A stretch of DNA of 64,000 nucleotides from Acheta domesticus (GCA_031308135.1 JAHLJT010009419.1:180204739-180268738), one strand, 5' to 3'. Shown: positions 46,346 to 58,805, counted from the first letter of the stretch. Made by a program: numbers and translations. The notes: generated from the letters alone by a model not told the origin.

Positions 46346-48221
46346 TTATACCGCAATTTCTACCCGAATTAACACATCCCTCCGTTTCTGATGAATACAT
46401 TTGATTAAGAAAAAATTCATTACCGTGGTTGTGAAAAGAATGTGAACTTAAGCAATTTTCGAAAAATCAGGCAAATATCAAGTATTTTATTGGGACGTTG
46501 ATTGTCGATCACAATTAAATATTTTGTGTATATGTGACGGTCAGAGAAGGACCAGATAAAAAAAAACTGTCCACTGTAACTTTTCTTGACCGATGGATTC
46601 AAGAAAAGTCGGTAGAGTGGTGTTATTAATTACAATGTCCGCCACTAGAGTACTTGAACCTCTGGAAAATCAAAGTCAAAACTACTACTGTCCCGGCCAG
46701 GTCGATAAATAATTCAGTACTAAAATTTGTGCTCTATATTTCAACCGACACCCTACTTTTAACCCCAAAACACTAACGTCTCGGCTGGCTCTTTGGGTGT
46801 AGCTCATTAATCACCTATCCCCCCCTGAACTTGAGTACAAATGATTGTTTTTTAAAAAAGGAAAGTTTGGTAGACAATCTGTTTTTTCTCGGCCAGAATT
46901 TACCACTACAGCTTAAAAGAATTTAGTATTATTTCTATTTGGATCTAAGGGCAATGGGAAACTTACACGTTTAAGAAAATTGAACATTACAATAATTCCT
47001 GAACCAAAATACACATATATTCAAAAAATTTAACAAAATAATAAATAGAAAGTACACGAAACTTTGAAATACACGAAATGTAAAACACAAATAACACAAA
47101 AAAGCACTCGTCTAATGCTTAGGAAAGACTTTCAGTTTACAATAAATATTTTCCTGGATTTGCACAACTCATCTTACAAACTTCGCATTTAAAAAAAAAT
47201 AGCAAAAGCTCACAATTTATATTTATACCTTTAAATGATGCGAAAGCTCTTTTTCATTTATTTAACTGATCAGTACTTAGGTTGATTCTCAAATAAACTG
47301 CCTCTTTAAAACATTAGTTTACAATTTTAACAAAAAACTGAAAAATTATACAAGGTACAAGATAATCTTCTTTAATTACAATCATTTAATTCCTTTTAAA
47401 TGAATTTGCATACAAATATGTCTTTCCTTTCAAATAAATACTTTCCATTGCTCACTGTTCTATTTGCTTAATGAAAATCAGAAATAATACAAAAACAGTT
47501 AATGACTGCGCTATTAACTATTCCTGTCCTTGAAATGTTAAACTAAGCACTTTCAATTACAAGCAACACATGGCTTTCTAAATCGGCCCTGGCATAGTTT
47601 GATTCATAAACTTTAAAAATGAAATCGTCAATCTTGCTTCGCATGAGTTGGCTATTCTTTCTCAGTATCACCTCTGAAGTCTGCTATGTTCCGGTGAACC
47701 CGAATTGTGGATTTGCTCCGCGTAGAAGCACGCCTCAGTGTACGTAGTTTTCAATTTAGCTGCAGTAATTCAGTGCCATGTTGCCAGGAAAAGTCCAGAA
47801 TAGATTCCGGAATCTCACGATTAAGATTCAAATCAATTACAATTTGAAAATTTTTAAAAAATCTATAGAGCTTCCTTCGATGCATCTTATGAACTGGGGA
47901 TATTGTCCAAATTCCAAAATGCTAGCGTTTTCGCGTAGAACAACTCCAATACTGTTAAGTGTTCCTTCATGTAGCTGCGCAGACGAAATGAGAACGAAAA
48001 AAGCGTTGCGTGGGGCGATCTGCGTTCGTCACCTCTCCTTTCCCCTCGCTAACCCACCGGCTACCCCTCTCGGTTAAGGCCGCCATCTACTGCCCCCACT
48101 GCATACGTCGCGCCGTGCAAACTTTAGGGCAGTGGTGCCAAGGTCTTCTACTGGTGGCAGTGGCGTGCGCCGTAGCATGCCACGAGCTTCTCTGCGCAAC
48201 TAGCATCGGGAAAGGGAACTA
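46346..48221. other. no gene recognised
   Basis: Mostly very AT-rich. A GC-richer segment at 48000-48220 leads into the Tigger-like element. No credible gene was seen. Confidence 0.4.
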
Positions 48222-49136
48222 CAGCAATCCCTCAACATTCGCGAGAGTTAGGTTCCCAAAAAACCTCGCGAATATTAAATCCGCGAATGTGAAATCTATC
48301 TTTTAATAAAGAAAGGTGGGTTACGTTCTTGGATATCGAAAAACTGTTTAAAAAAGAAAGAAAAAATATCTGACAATCAATTACAGTGCAACTGATTAAG
48401 CGCTACTACAAACATAATTCACAATTAACATTCCAAAATGAAGAAATAAAATAATTTTTGAAACTTATTTCGAAGTTGAAAATGATTAGATATAGGATTT
48501 GCTAATTTTTTGTTGCTACACTTTTCTCGCTGTTCTAATATCCAAATATGGAAGAGTTCCTGCTTCTATTCTCTCGTAAATTTCGAAGTTATTTCCATGT
48601 TTGGATCACATTCGAATACCAGAGCTTGTTGATTTTAGAACGCCATCAACATTTTTGACATTGAAGTTGCTCCAGGACGCAGTTTCGTTTCCGTTACTTC
48701 ATCATTACCGTCGATGAGGTTTTCTTCACTGATGATTTTCCGAAGCTACTCTACAATGAGCTCATTAAAATGAGAATTGCACATATCCAGAATGGCTTTT
48801 CTATTCATTTGGCCAAAACCGTTACCTCCAATTTGACGCAACTGAATTGAATTATTTTACAATTGTGTTATTCTATAAATGTGAATTGTCATTTCATTTG
48901 TGTAATTTGAAGAAAGTTACACTGCGAGGTCTGCCGAATTCGTTTCCCAGATGATGATGATGATGATGATGATGATGATAAAGGAAATGAAATGTGCTCG
49001 CTTTCAAAGAAAATGTACGACCGAAAGACCCACTTGCGAATGTCGAAGTCGCGAATGTTAAAACCGGGAGCACTTCTCTAATCCCGAATGTTCGGAACTC
49101 GTGAATAGCGATTCCGCAAATGTCGACGGATTACTG
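48222..49136 (-). mobile_element. Tigger/pogo-like DNA transposon remnant
   Basis: Terminal inverted repeats start CAG(C/T)AATCC(C/G)TC(A/G)ACATT: left edge at 48222 preceded by TA, right edge ending at 49136. A second inner repeat of 'ttcgcga' words is present at both ends. The ~915-bp length is far below that of a full Tigger-type element, so most of the transposase is gone. The interior holds a minus-strand transposase C-terminal remnant and a (GAT)9 microsatellite at about 48953-48979. The right flank lacks a clean TA. Confidence 0.72.
48530..48790 (-). pseudogene. Tigger-like transposase C-terminal remnant
   Basis: The minus-strand reading (about 48690 to 48530) gives PGATSMSKMLMAF, a stop, then NQQALVFECDPNMEITSKFT, RE, and another stop followed by KQELFHIW. 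An ALVFE..DPN.E...K run followed by an aromatic stretch is the expected layout of the C-terminus of Tigger-type (TIGD/jerky-like) transposases, downstream of the DDE domain. At least two stops make it dead. The catalytic domain is absent from the window. Confidence 0.6.
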
Positions 49137-49727
49137 TGTTACGAGAAGTAGTAATCCCGCCGTTTTACAATAGGGATGACGTTGTCTCTGGTGGGGGGTG
49201 ATAAACTGTGTGGACGGGCGATTTCGTCGTGGCACTCGCGTCATGGACTCCCGCTCGTGGCAACGACCTTGACAACAGTGCTTTAGGACTTCTTATTGTT
49301 CTTATTGTTCACGTATTTCACGCACGTAAATGTGTCTCGCTCCAGCATCCTCAAGCTGGGTGGTCAAAATACAATTTATTTTAAACTTTTTCATTACAGC
49401 TTAATTAATCTTTGAACTCATATTCTTGATAGAAATGTTCTATCTCTGATTCGTGTTTAAAATTGTCCCTACATTGTGTAATGTATGACTAATTAGACTT
49501 GGGAAGCATACTAACATGTTTGCCTGAAGAATCTTATTTTATTATAATCAATTTCTTATTATCAACTGAGTAAATAGTAACAAACAAGACGAACATTTTT
49601 AATGACATAATTTATTATAAACCCCTCAATCAAATATTTGTGGAAAGTAGATGAAAATAGTAAGTAAAAAATAGTTACATATGAAAAATTGGTTTCCTTG
49701 AATGTTACCTTTATTTATTGGGTACGG
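49137..49727. other. no gene recognised
   Basis: AT-rich spacer. Confidence 0.4.
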
Positions 49728-50219
49728 AAAACCCGGCAGAAGTTGTTCTGCCCTTCATCTTCCTCTTTCCCCTCCCATCTCCGTTTCTCAGTCTCTCTCT
49801 CACTCCTTCACCCTGTCCCTGTCTGTCTCTGCCCCTCTCATTCATATTTACTTGCAGATTCTGCACGTCTTTGAGCAGGTGAAGTGATATCGGGAAGCGC
49901 CGGACCAGCAAAAATGTTATAGAATTTTCAGGAAGAGTTCTTTCTGTATATTACAATGTGAGAAATGTTCCTCAAAGTTTTAGTTTTTAACGCCCTAGAA
50001 CGCCTCGTTTAGGAGTTATTTAACGATATAGATTCAAAATGCTGCCGAGTGTGTTACAGCTTGCACTTAACGTGAATGTGTGGTGAATATGTAGCGCCAT
50101 GTAGTGGAATTACAACAGAATTAACAACACATAAACCTTCTAGGTGAAAAAACACGTAGACATGCCTACTTTCATGGAGATCGGTCCAATGGTGACGGAG
50201 TTTTGCTCATATACATATA
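49728..50219 (+). repeat. dispersed repeat, copy 1 (partner at 62519-62880)
   Basis: Shared blocks in order: 'cagaagttgttctg.ccttc', a CT-rich tract, 'ttatttaacgatatagattc', 'ctg(c)cgagtgt', 'agcgc(c/t)at.tagtg' and a '(t)ggtcca..' end. It abuts the MITE at 50220. The class is unknown and no coding was seen. Confidence 0.55.
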
Positions 50220-50762
50220 CAGGTGTCTGGGGAGGGAACGTCGAAACTTCTAAAATAAGCTCTTAAGACAATTCTAAGCATATTTTGTCTAAAAAACTAT
50301 TCCGAATGGCTCAGCCGCAACAAGCACTCAAAAGTTGGTTTGAAAAATTGATTTCTAGGGAAAAAATGTGCATTATAGAAGCATAGAAACACTCAAGAAA
50401 CATATAAGTTGTTTATTATTTACAAAAAATGAATATATTTGTTCAGAAAGAAAAATTAAACGAGAAATAGAAAAGCTCTCAATTTACACAATTCGACTGC
50501 TTTTTTATTTCTCGTTTAATTTTTCTGTCTGAATAAATATATTAATTTCTTGTGTAAATAGTAAACAATTTACATGTTTCTGAAGTGTTTCTATGCTTCC
50601 ACAATGCAAATTTTTGCTTAGAAATCATTTTTTCAAAGTAAATTTTGAGTGCTCATTGCGGCTCACCCATTCCCAATATCGTAGTTTATTACACAAAATA
50701 TGCTTAGAATAGTCTTAAGGGCTTATTTTCGAAGTTTAGACGTTTCCTCCCCGGACATTCTG
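50220..50762. mobile_element. 543-bp foldback MITE with TA flanks, Tc1/mariner-type
   Basis: The element is almost entirely two inverted arms: left from CAGGTGTCTGGGGAGGGAAC, right ending in the counterpart ...cctccccggacattctg, meeting near 50480-50510. TA lies on both outer edges (50218-50219 and 50763-50764). CAGGGTGTC-like termini with TA duplications fit Tc1/mariner MITEs. It has no coding capacity. A transcript would form a very long hairpin. Confidence 0.75.
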
Positions 50763-51110
50763 TATATAGATTTAGGGTAATTGTAAAGGATCATTAGCAC
50801 TTGTCTTTATTCTACGTATTGTGGAAATACTTGCTTCAGTGCATGCATCAAAACCTTATTCTTTGCCACTTCACATGCATTTGCAACTACCACGATAATT
50901 TTGCGTTCGCCGCTATAATACGCCCTCTTAACTTTCTCATGGGATTGAGGCGTCCCTTGTGAAACGCCAGAACCTGCCTCAGCCATTTCTGTAGGTATTA
51001 TAGTGACAAAAGAAGAACGAAGAGAACATTTCGTCTGAAAGCAACTAGTCTCTGTTTCGCACCAACGAAGTTTGAAATGTTGTCGTCAATGCTCACTAGG
51101 AGTTTTTGCC
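50763..51110. other. no gene recognised
   Basis: Spacer between two MITEs. Nothing was identified. Confidence 0.4.
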
Positions 51111-51671
51111 TAGGGATGAGCGATTTAATCGCGATTAGTACAACAATCGATTATTTTATACGCTTAATCGAAAAACTGAAATCAATTATTTTACGCCTAT
51201 TAACTTACACATCGATTAATTTTTCAATTTTTAAGTCGCATATTTAAATTCAAATATTGATTTTCAAAGCGAGAAATGTGTGTGAAATGAATGTTATTTA
51301 AATACAGGATAAACACATGTTTTTAATTAAATCGTGTCGTGCTTCTAAAAAGTACAAAAAATCAACAGCTATGTGTAGAAACATTGTCAAAAAGTGGTGC
51401 CAAAAAAGTTGCTAAAAAAATGTGTTATGCAAAATTGACACCGCAAATTTTTGGAACCACTTATTGACTCACAATATTCGAAAACCTGCTTTCTTAAAAT
51501 AAGTTACTATAACTAACGATTTTACGCATTATTTAAAAATGTGAAATATTAGTCGATGATGTTAATTCCCAATGATTAATCGATGCATATTAATCTAATA
51601 ACAATTGATTAGATATTAATCGATTATTATTTCATAATCGCACATGGTGGAAAGATAATCGCCCATCCCTA
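51111..51671. mobile_element. hAT-type MITE (561 bp)
   Basis: Terminal inverted repeats TAGGGATG(A/G)GCGATT at 51111 and ending at 51671, with many aatcgatta sub-terminal words at both ends. The flanking 8-mers tttttgcc (51103-51110) and cctttgcc (51672-51679) agree at 6 of 8 positions, consistent with an aged 8-bp hAT target duplication. No transposase frame. Confidence 0.72.
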
Positions 51672-53224
51672 CCTTTGCCTTCAACTCTTTATTGATCAAG
51701 GGAGCGTAAGGTAGGTCATCGGTCATGAAAAGTTGCGCGGTAATTGCTACTTACAAGCTAGTCCAGTCATGTTATTGAAATCCACTATTGTATTATTCAA
51801 AATTAAAAAGTATAAACAAGTGAAAATTAAACAGTCATTTGGCTGTCAAAATTGAAATGTCATTTGAAACTTTTTACTTCGATCATTTCTAGTTCTGGAA
51901 CAATAACAGAACAATAAACTTCAGTAAAACGATGCGAGTACGTTTATGACATTTGCCAAGTGTTTAATATTCAACGATTTAATATGGGTAATGTATGATG
52001 CAAGAATGTTTCAACACAATGTCCTTTGTTAATGAAATTCAAATAAGACGAAGTCAGTTTTGTTGAATAAAGTGTATTTTCATTTTACTTTACATTTATA
52101 TAGTGCATTTGCATGTATATTTCTAAAATTAGTTGTGCTCAACATAGCATACATTTTCGCATTATTGGCCAGTTACGTAACACTGAAATACTGCAATTCC
52201 TGCGCTGCTAATACTTCAGATATTACCCGAGAATGTCGAATTTCAGCAATTCAAAAAACCGCATGTGATACATTTATTTCGATAGTCAGAAGCAGCAATC
52301 AGTTCCGACTTTTACATATGAAACAAACATAAATAAATTTAGTTGTTATAATATTTGCCGAATATAATCCAGAAAAGCAATGGTAATTTCACAGAAGCCT
52401 GCTTTCATTGCATTGAAGTGAGCTTTCAATTTTTGAATACCATACTCGTGATCAGTGATAAAAAACTTCTTACAGTAAAGAATTGTGTTTGTTAGCTATA
52501 AGTTAAATTTATTACTTTCAGAATCTTATGTACATCATAAAGTCATCACGAACGACAAGGAGATGGATTCTTAGAATCTTGAAACCACTGTGCAGCCGTT
52601 TTGCGAAATGATAACGCGTCAAACGAAGTCAGTAACAAGAGAGATTGGTAGGAATCCTCAAGCTTACTAAAATGTTTAATTTTTGTTTCTAGCTCGCATT
52701 AAAATTGTTTCAACTTCGTACGTTTGTTTTTGTAAAAGGTAAAGTAATATGAAGTGGTAAATTAACACCTACCATTATAAACAAATTTGTAGATACGGGA
52801 GTTGAAGATTACTCACTTTCAGCTTGCCCTTTTACATTGTAAATATTCAAATAAGCGTGTGAATTTGTAGTAAAAACTACAAAAGTTTCCAACTACTACC
52901 AACAACTACCTAAAAAGTATGTGTGTTTAATTTCCAACATAACACCCTTGGACGTTATGTACCATATTCGTGTCACAGTACATGTTATCAAACGTACTCG
53001 GGTTTCTCATGAATAGCGTGGTTTCTCTGATCAGCGACCACGCTCAGTACGTTGATGGGAATGCATCATGCTCGCGACATGTTTATTTCCCTTACCACCA
53101 GGTGTGGATAATAAATAAAGCAGGCTCCAGGCTTTGAAAAAAGCAGACGAAAATCGGATTAATCGGACCCTAAAGAGAGAGAGTTCTGGCTCTGGAATTG
53201 CCGGTAATCTTCTCCTGATGAATG
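51672..53224. other. no gene recognised
   Basis: AT-rich. Weak similarity of 52110-52260 to 35440-35560 was noted. No gene was seen. Confidence 0.35.
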
Positions 53225-53768
53225 GCGATTGATTGATTGATTGATTCGTTTCCGGGCGCGTCAACTACTTAAGTCATTATTCCCGTAAGTGTAGTGCGTG
53301 TTTTTCTCGGGAGGTGGCGATGATTTTTCCCCCTCGGGATGGCGAGATCTGGCGCCGACCTACCGTCGACTAGCGGGATCCCCTCAACCAGGTATCTCCC
53401 ACCAGCGGGGCACCGCCCCAGCCGGAACAAGCTGTAAGCCCCACCGGTCTCGACATGTGAGGTAGTTAGTGTGTGTGTAAGAAAAGAGGAGAGGACAAGG
53501 AAGAGGAAGGAAAGATCGCGCGCGGTCCGTGGCCCGTTTGTTAGGGTACTGCTCCGGCATTCGCCTGGTGTTGATCGGAGAAATCACGGAAAACTACCGA
53601 TCAGAGCAGCCGGCCGCTAGAATTCTCCTCCAGACAGCGACTGAATTCGACCTAGCTGACAAGCTAGTGTCGAAAATCCTGCCGCCGTCGGGAGTGGAAC
53701 CTAGGACCTCCCGGCCAGAGGGACTGCAGTGACATGAGGTTGATGCACTGAGCCCTCTCTCCCGGAGA
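53225..53768 (-). repeat. SINE-A copy 6
   Basis: Tail gattgattgattgattc at 53228-53247, then the full body and a tRNA-like head. Its sequence is close to copies 2 and 8 ('ggcgccgacctaccgtcgac', 'gaattctcctccagacagcg'). Confidence 0.8.
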
Positions 53769-53830
53769 CGGATGGCGAGATCCGGAGCCGACCAACCGTC
53801 GGCTAGCGTGGTCTTCCCCAACCAGGTGCC
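53769..53830 (-). repeat. SINE-A partial copy 7
   Basis: Only 'ggatggcgagatccggagcc' to 'tccccaaccaggt', joined directly to the head side of copy 6 and followed by CpG-rich sequence to about 54010. Confidence 0.6.
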
Positions 53831-54020
53831 GGGCGGGATGGGAGCGGGGGGGCGGCCGATGGTCAGGGGGCGGGGCGTGGGCCTTGGCGCGGGTGCGCCC
53901 GTGGCCCCGCCGCACCGCCCGTGCTGCGTCAGCGTCCGCCGTGCCAGTCATCCAGCCGCACGACCACTCCGACCGAGCGCGCTCGCCGCCTGCAAACTTT
54001 GCTCGCCCGCCCGGAATAAG
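53831..54020. other. CpG-rich segment
   Basis: Dense CpG ('gggcggggcgtgggcc', 'gcccgtggccccgccgc'). It reads open in several frames by composition. The role is unknown. Confidence 0.35.
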
Positions 54021-54104
54021 GAATGCGAGACGAGTGGCACTTCAGGTCTGCGATACGTCTGGGAGATGTAACTTCTAAAGAGAGCTCATTCCGACATTAG
54101 GTTT

Positions 54105-54420
54105 TGGAACTCTTTTTTTTCCTCCGTTCTTTGTCTCCCCCTTCTTCCCCCCCTCGTCTTACGTTTCTGCGGTTTGTTCATCCCATCATTTCCACAGATC
54201 TCTTCTTTTTATGTACCTTCTCTCCTCATTTTCTTGCTTTTGATCCTCTTCCGTTTGTCCTTCTGTCTTCCCCGAACCATTCCTCGCCTGTATCTCTCTC
54301 AAACTCTCATTTTCCTATTTCTTACACACGTTCCCTTGATGCATTTTCTCTTTCACAATTCGTCACTACATTGTCACATTTCTGTTTTTACATCTTATTT
54401 GAAGATTTTTGTGATTATCC
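54105..54420. other. polypyrimidine-rich tract (~315 bp)
   Basis: Strong C+T bias on the plus strand. This produces spurious Leu/Phe/Ser-rich open frames (111 and 84 codons) that resemble membrane proteins but have no family features. Confidence 0.6.
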
Positions 54421-54444
54421 CTATATAGTATTTGAGTAAAATCC

Positions 54445-54703
54445 TATACCGTGCGTGTGTGGGGATATCCGTCTCTCACGGCTAGACCACTTCCCATGCA
54501 TCAATTGAGACATATGCGGTGTCACTGAACGCGTCTCGATTCCCTGTTGGGGAACTGATAATTTGTTTTTCGATCCGGCTATAAGATTCCAAGAAATTGT
54601 CAAAAACGTGTTTTTTCGTGTTTTTGATCTACGACCTTTGAATGACGGGAATTAAACCAACGCCACCTAAATACATCTATGCCGGTGGCGTTGATTAAAT
54701 CCC
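54445..54703 (+). repeat. SINE-D-like repeat with conserved hairpin end, copy 1
   Basis: Aligns by eye with the reverse complement of 58806-59052. It begins near 'ccgtctctcacggctagacc', has a B-box-like tctcgattcc at 54534-54543 and 'ctgttggggaact', and ends in a hairpin: 54651-54667 pairs with 54684-54700 at 15 of 17 positions around ccaacgccacc. A tRNA-derived SINE is plausible but the A box is poor. Confidence 0.5.
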
Positions 54704-55207
54704 ATTATTCCGTGGTTCTTTTCAGTCCGCGACACCATAACTTTCTTCCATGAGGATGGCAACACTGATTTTTGACAAACGAATAAAAATTAAATGAATA
54801 TCTCCCGGCAGAATGTGCTCAAAATTCTGAAGAATTTCATTGTAAAATGTGAAGTATTTCATGCGTATTTTGTATAAAGAATTTGCAACTTGCCTTGGAA
54901 CATTAAATTTGAAGAACGTGAAGTGAATACGAAGGAAACAAAAACTGTAAATACTAAACAATTCATTTCTTAAGCGTGCAAAAAATTATTTTCAATTTAA
55001 TGTGACTTACAACTTACACACATAAACATACGAAATAGTAACCTTTTAATGCATATAGCTCGCCTTCAGAACAAAAATAAGACTGAATTTGTGGAATTTT
55101 AAAATCTTAAAATAGGGGCCAAAAATATGGAATTGTAAACTAACTCAGGGGAATCAAATGTAGTTGTAGAAGGTTTTGCGTCAGAATTTTCCGAACTAAT
55201 TGAGAAT
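54704..55207. other. no gene recognised
   Basis: AT-rich spacer. Confidence 0.4.
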
Positions 55208-55562
55208 GATTGAATTGAATTGCCTTATTTTATGTGGCGAGACTCAGGCCATGAGGCCTGCTCTTCCGTCTGACCACGCAAATTTCGCTACACTCCTTTC
55301 CCCGAATAGAGCGGAAAGAAGGTATTATTGAGGCGACGAAACCGGCGATTTGAATTTAGCTCAGAGGCTTCATTTAGGCTTGAGGATCTTTTCAATGTAA
55401 GTAAATCTACTAACATGGGACAGCCGGCTTTACTTCCCCTCCGAAGGAAGGCGTACGAAGGATTTTTTCGCCCCTAAAAATCCACGGCTTCGATTGGGTT
55501 TGAACCCGCGAACTTGGGTATAACAGTCCGTTACGCTAACCGCTACACCATCACCGCCGCAA
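55208..55562 (-). repeat. SINE-C, tRNA-derived SINE (~355 bp)
   Basis: On the minus strand it starts gcggcggtgatgg. The A box tggtgtagcgg (plus 55540-55550) fits TRGYNNARNGG and the B box ggttcaaaccc (plus 55496-55506) is close to GGTTCGANTCC. The tRNA-like part is followed by an unrelated body ('gattttttcgcccc' region, 'gactcaggccatgaggcctg') and a tail of aattc-type repeats at 55208-55225. The anticodon-arm region does not fold as a clean tRNA and the 3' body continues, so it is a SINE. Confidence 0.78.
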
Positions 55563-55640
55563 TGGTGATGATGGTTAATGATCACCATTAATAATGGTTA
55601 ATGGTTAATGATCCACCATAATGGTTAATGATCATACATT
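55556..55640. repeat. short tandem of atggttaatgatc-type words
   Basis: Several imperfect repeats of ggttaatgatc next to the SINE-C head. Confidence 0.6.
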
Positions 55641-55689
55641 AACATTAGAGAATAACGCAGAACAACAGCTTACAAGTGATCATTTATGT

Positions 55690-58095
55690 TCATATTACAA
55701 AACAAAACGTAAAAATTATAGCTGTGCTGTCGCATCATGCATAGACCTGTATTTACAGCGATTATAATTTTGAAATAGTATTACCAGTTCACATCCCGTT
55801 TGGAGTTAATATGCAAGGCTATTGAGTGTTGGGAACTTTTTTAACGGGAGTATAACATTAACAGGTACTACGATTCATTGATAAGTCCAATGCCAATTAC
55901 TCTAAGAATATATTTGAACAAAGCTACGCATGAAAGAAATGAAGTATGAAATAAATTTTCAATACAAGAGTATAGATTTAAAACTGTTTACAGCGTCGGC
56001 GACGCCACATTCAACTAGTTATAATTCTCTTAGTAATCCGCATCCTTGATAGTTTTCCTGTAAATTTTCTGTAACTATTGAGTTTTTGTTGTTAGCTTAA
56101 TAATTGTCAATCTTCATAAATAATTAACTTAATAATGCGCACCCTTGATAGTTTTCCTGTATTTTTTGTAACTATTGAGTTTTTGTTGTTATTTGCTTTT
56201 TTTAAAAAATTGGTTCGGCAGAAAAGAGCAGCTAGGGAAAATTACTATCATCAAACACAAATCATTCAATGATTATTAGAGTTGTTTATGAATATATTCC
56301 AAAGAATGTCAATTCCCTGTCCATTTGCACTGGATATACATTCGAAGAGAAAAGAAGATGATGAAAGGAGTTCTGTTGATGATGCGTGTTAAGGATATAC
56401 AGTATATCCTAATGAAAAGTTACGCTATGTTGGTGCATGTTTGTCTGGCAGAAATAAATTGCATTGGATTACATCATGACATGTTTCCCATGTGATACAT
56501 TCATTTTTCAGTATTCCTAACTTCATAACGCAGCGTTCTTTTAACATCTTCTCTTCAAAACCGTAGTGCCTTAATGCTTTACCAACAATCCAGCATCGAT
56601 TGTTTCCAAAAGACCTATTTCTATGTCTGCCCTCAATTACATTTCGATAGTAAGGCAATTTTATTTACTTTCAACATTTCTGTTGAGTGATTGTCGTTGA
56701 CGCTATACAAGTTTCTCTAATAATATGAATGTAGAAAGAAAACATTTTAAGGCTATAAAGGTGCTAGAACCAACTTAATCAAAAGAATCGGCATATGAAG
56801 AAAGAATACAATGATCATTTAATTAACTTTCGATACCTTGTTCCGTAGATAATGTTAATTTGGTTTAATGAAGTACATTTCGAAATATAGAAGTTAAATA
56901 CATATTTGTTTATATAACGGATATAATTTCTCTTACAACTTCTTTAATACCCCTGATCATCATCACTAGAGTACTACGCTGCGATTGTTGCAGAACCATA
57001 GATAATAAATGTCACATTATTAGAAATCAACGTTTATACTGTCGAGTTACTTCACAATCGGTGACCTAATATCTGAGTAAAATATACAAATGATTATTTC
57101 TTCATTAATCTTTTTGTTAACAAGAATTTGTGCAAAACAAGAACAATGCCTTTGATATTGTTCATTAATTCGCGTTAATATGATTTAACACAAAAAAAGC
57201 AAAAAAATCTCCAATTCTTGAAGTTGAAACATTTTTCTGCTTTACATTTACAATGAAAACTCTCTTTTAATACTCAGTGTCAGAGCATTAGAAACGCAAC
57301 ATGCAAGTCATAACGAACTCGACGAATACATGACTATACCACTTTTGATGTCAAAACACCGTCATTTTCAGACCATTTGTACCTCAGAGTCGAGGAAACA
57401 TACCTGAAAGATGAATCTGGAGAAAAGAAAAATATTGCACCACATTAGGCGATTTGAAAGCCACCAGCTTCTTGCCGACGCGACCATACGGATGTACTCA
57501 GTGCAGGATGGAATTAGTGGTGCTGCATAATGTCGAGAAACCTGATATATTTTTGAAAGCAAAACTGTTTGCTGTTGGGTTGATAAAAACTGTCTTTGAA
57601 TTTAATGGTTAATCACTACCAATAGCAGCTTCTTGCTGCAACTAGGATATGAGGATTCCAATGTAAAAACTAGAAGCTATAATCACTGATGGAAAAGTTT
57701 GTTCTAATTTTAACACATCGGATCAGCTATCTCACATTCCTGAACGAGATTTCTCACAAGCTTGATATTACTATCATTTAAGCTGAATGTGGCGTCGCCG
57801 ACGCTGTAAACTATTAGTATTTTCATGTGTTGGAAATTTCTTTCATACTTCATTTCGTTCATGGGTAACCTTGTTCATATATGTTCTAACAGTATCTGGC
57901 ATTTTACTTACCAATTAATCGTAGTAGCTGTACACTCCCCTTCAAAAACTCCCAAGGTCCAATGGCCTTGTATGTTACCACTATTCGGGATATAAACTGG
58001 TAATATTGCAATTTTAAAATTATAATCGTCGTAAGAAATACGTGAAGGCATTGATGATGCGAATGGTTAAAGTATAGTCAAGTTTTACGATTTTT
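55690..58095. mobile_element. inverted repeat (~320-bp arms, ~1.75-kb centre) with a perfect 28-bp core
   Basis: The left arm (about 55690-56015) and right arm (about 57782-58095) are reverse complements at roughly 70-80% by eye: 'gattataattttgaaatag', 'tattaccagttcacatcccg', 'tactacgattcattgataag' and 'gaaatgaagtatgaaa' all have mirrored partners. Near the inner end, 55986-56013 and 57784-57811 are perfectly complementary over 28 bp, including gcgtcggcgacgcc. The centre has an imperfect direct duplication (56040-56090 against 56145-56190) and no recognised transposase. It is either a DNA transposon with long ends or two opposed copies of one repeat. Confidence 0.55.
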
Positions 58096-58805
58096 GCTAA
58101 TATGCAAAATAATGCACAAAAATCATCTGTAAGTGGCTATTCTTTAATCCTAATATCAGATCATTCTACATCTACATTAAATGATTACATTTAATGTAGT
58201 TGTAAATGATTAAGTAAATCATTTCTCGGATTTGCTTAACATTTCCATAGTTTTCTCCCATCATTTTTGAATAGATTAAAACTTCTCAAACCCAGTCTAA
58301 TTTGTGTTCATTTCCACTTTTGTAATTGCTTTATTAATCGTTTTGTATGCGAATCTAAAGAAACATCGAAAGATAAATGTTTTGTGTATTTACGTTAGTA
58401 ATGTATTAGTTAAGTTTAATGCGAATAAGTTGTGGGTCACATTCATTTGAAAACCGGTATTTGTACTGGTATCGGTATTTGTACACTTAGGAACGTAAAA
58501 GTGAGAAGTCGAACATAACAAAGTTAATTCATTCTCTAGCATTACACACAGTTTTGTGTTCTCCGTATTGACGTGAAATTCTTCAAATTTGATAAGTTCC
58601 AAGGCAATACTGTTCGTAGATTTTGCAATTTTTTTAAAACACAGTATTAGGCCTACGGATATAATTTAAAATGAAATATTCCTGGTGCGTCATTTGTTCA
58701 AATTAACTTCAGTTGTTCGCGTAAATATGTCAACATCAGTGTTGTCAATGTCGTGAAAGAAAATGATGGCGTATTGGGCGAAAAAAATGCCTTTGGATAC
58801 TGGAG
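58096..58805. other. no gene recognised
   Basis: AT-rich spacer. Confidence 0.4.

Noticed and set aside
54104..54439. Leu/Phe/Ser-rich 111-codon frame resembling a membrane protein
   Set aside because: Caused by the polypyrimidine tract. The other frames look similar.
55480..55562. tRNA gene candidate on the minus strand
   Set aside because: Both boxes fit, but an unrelated body and repeat tail follow, so it is the head of a SINE.
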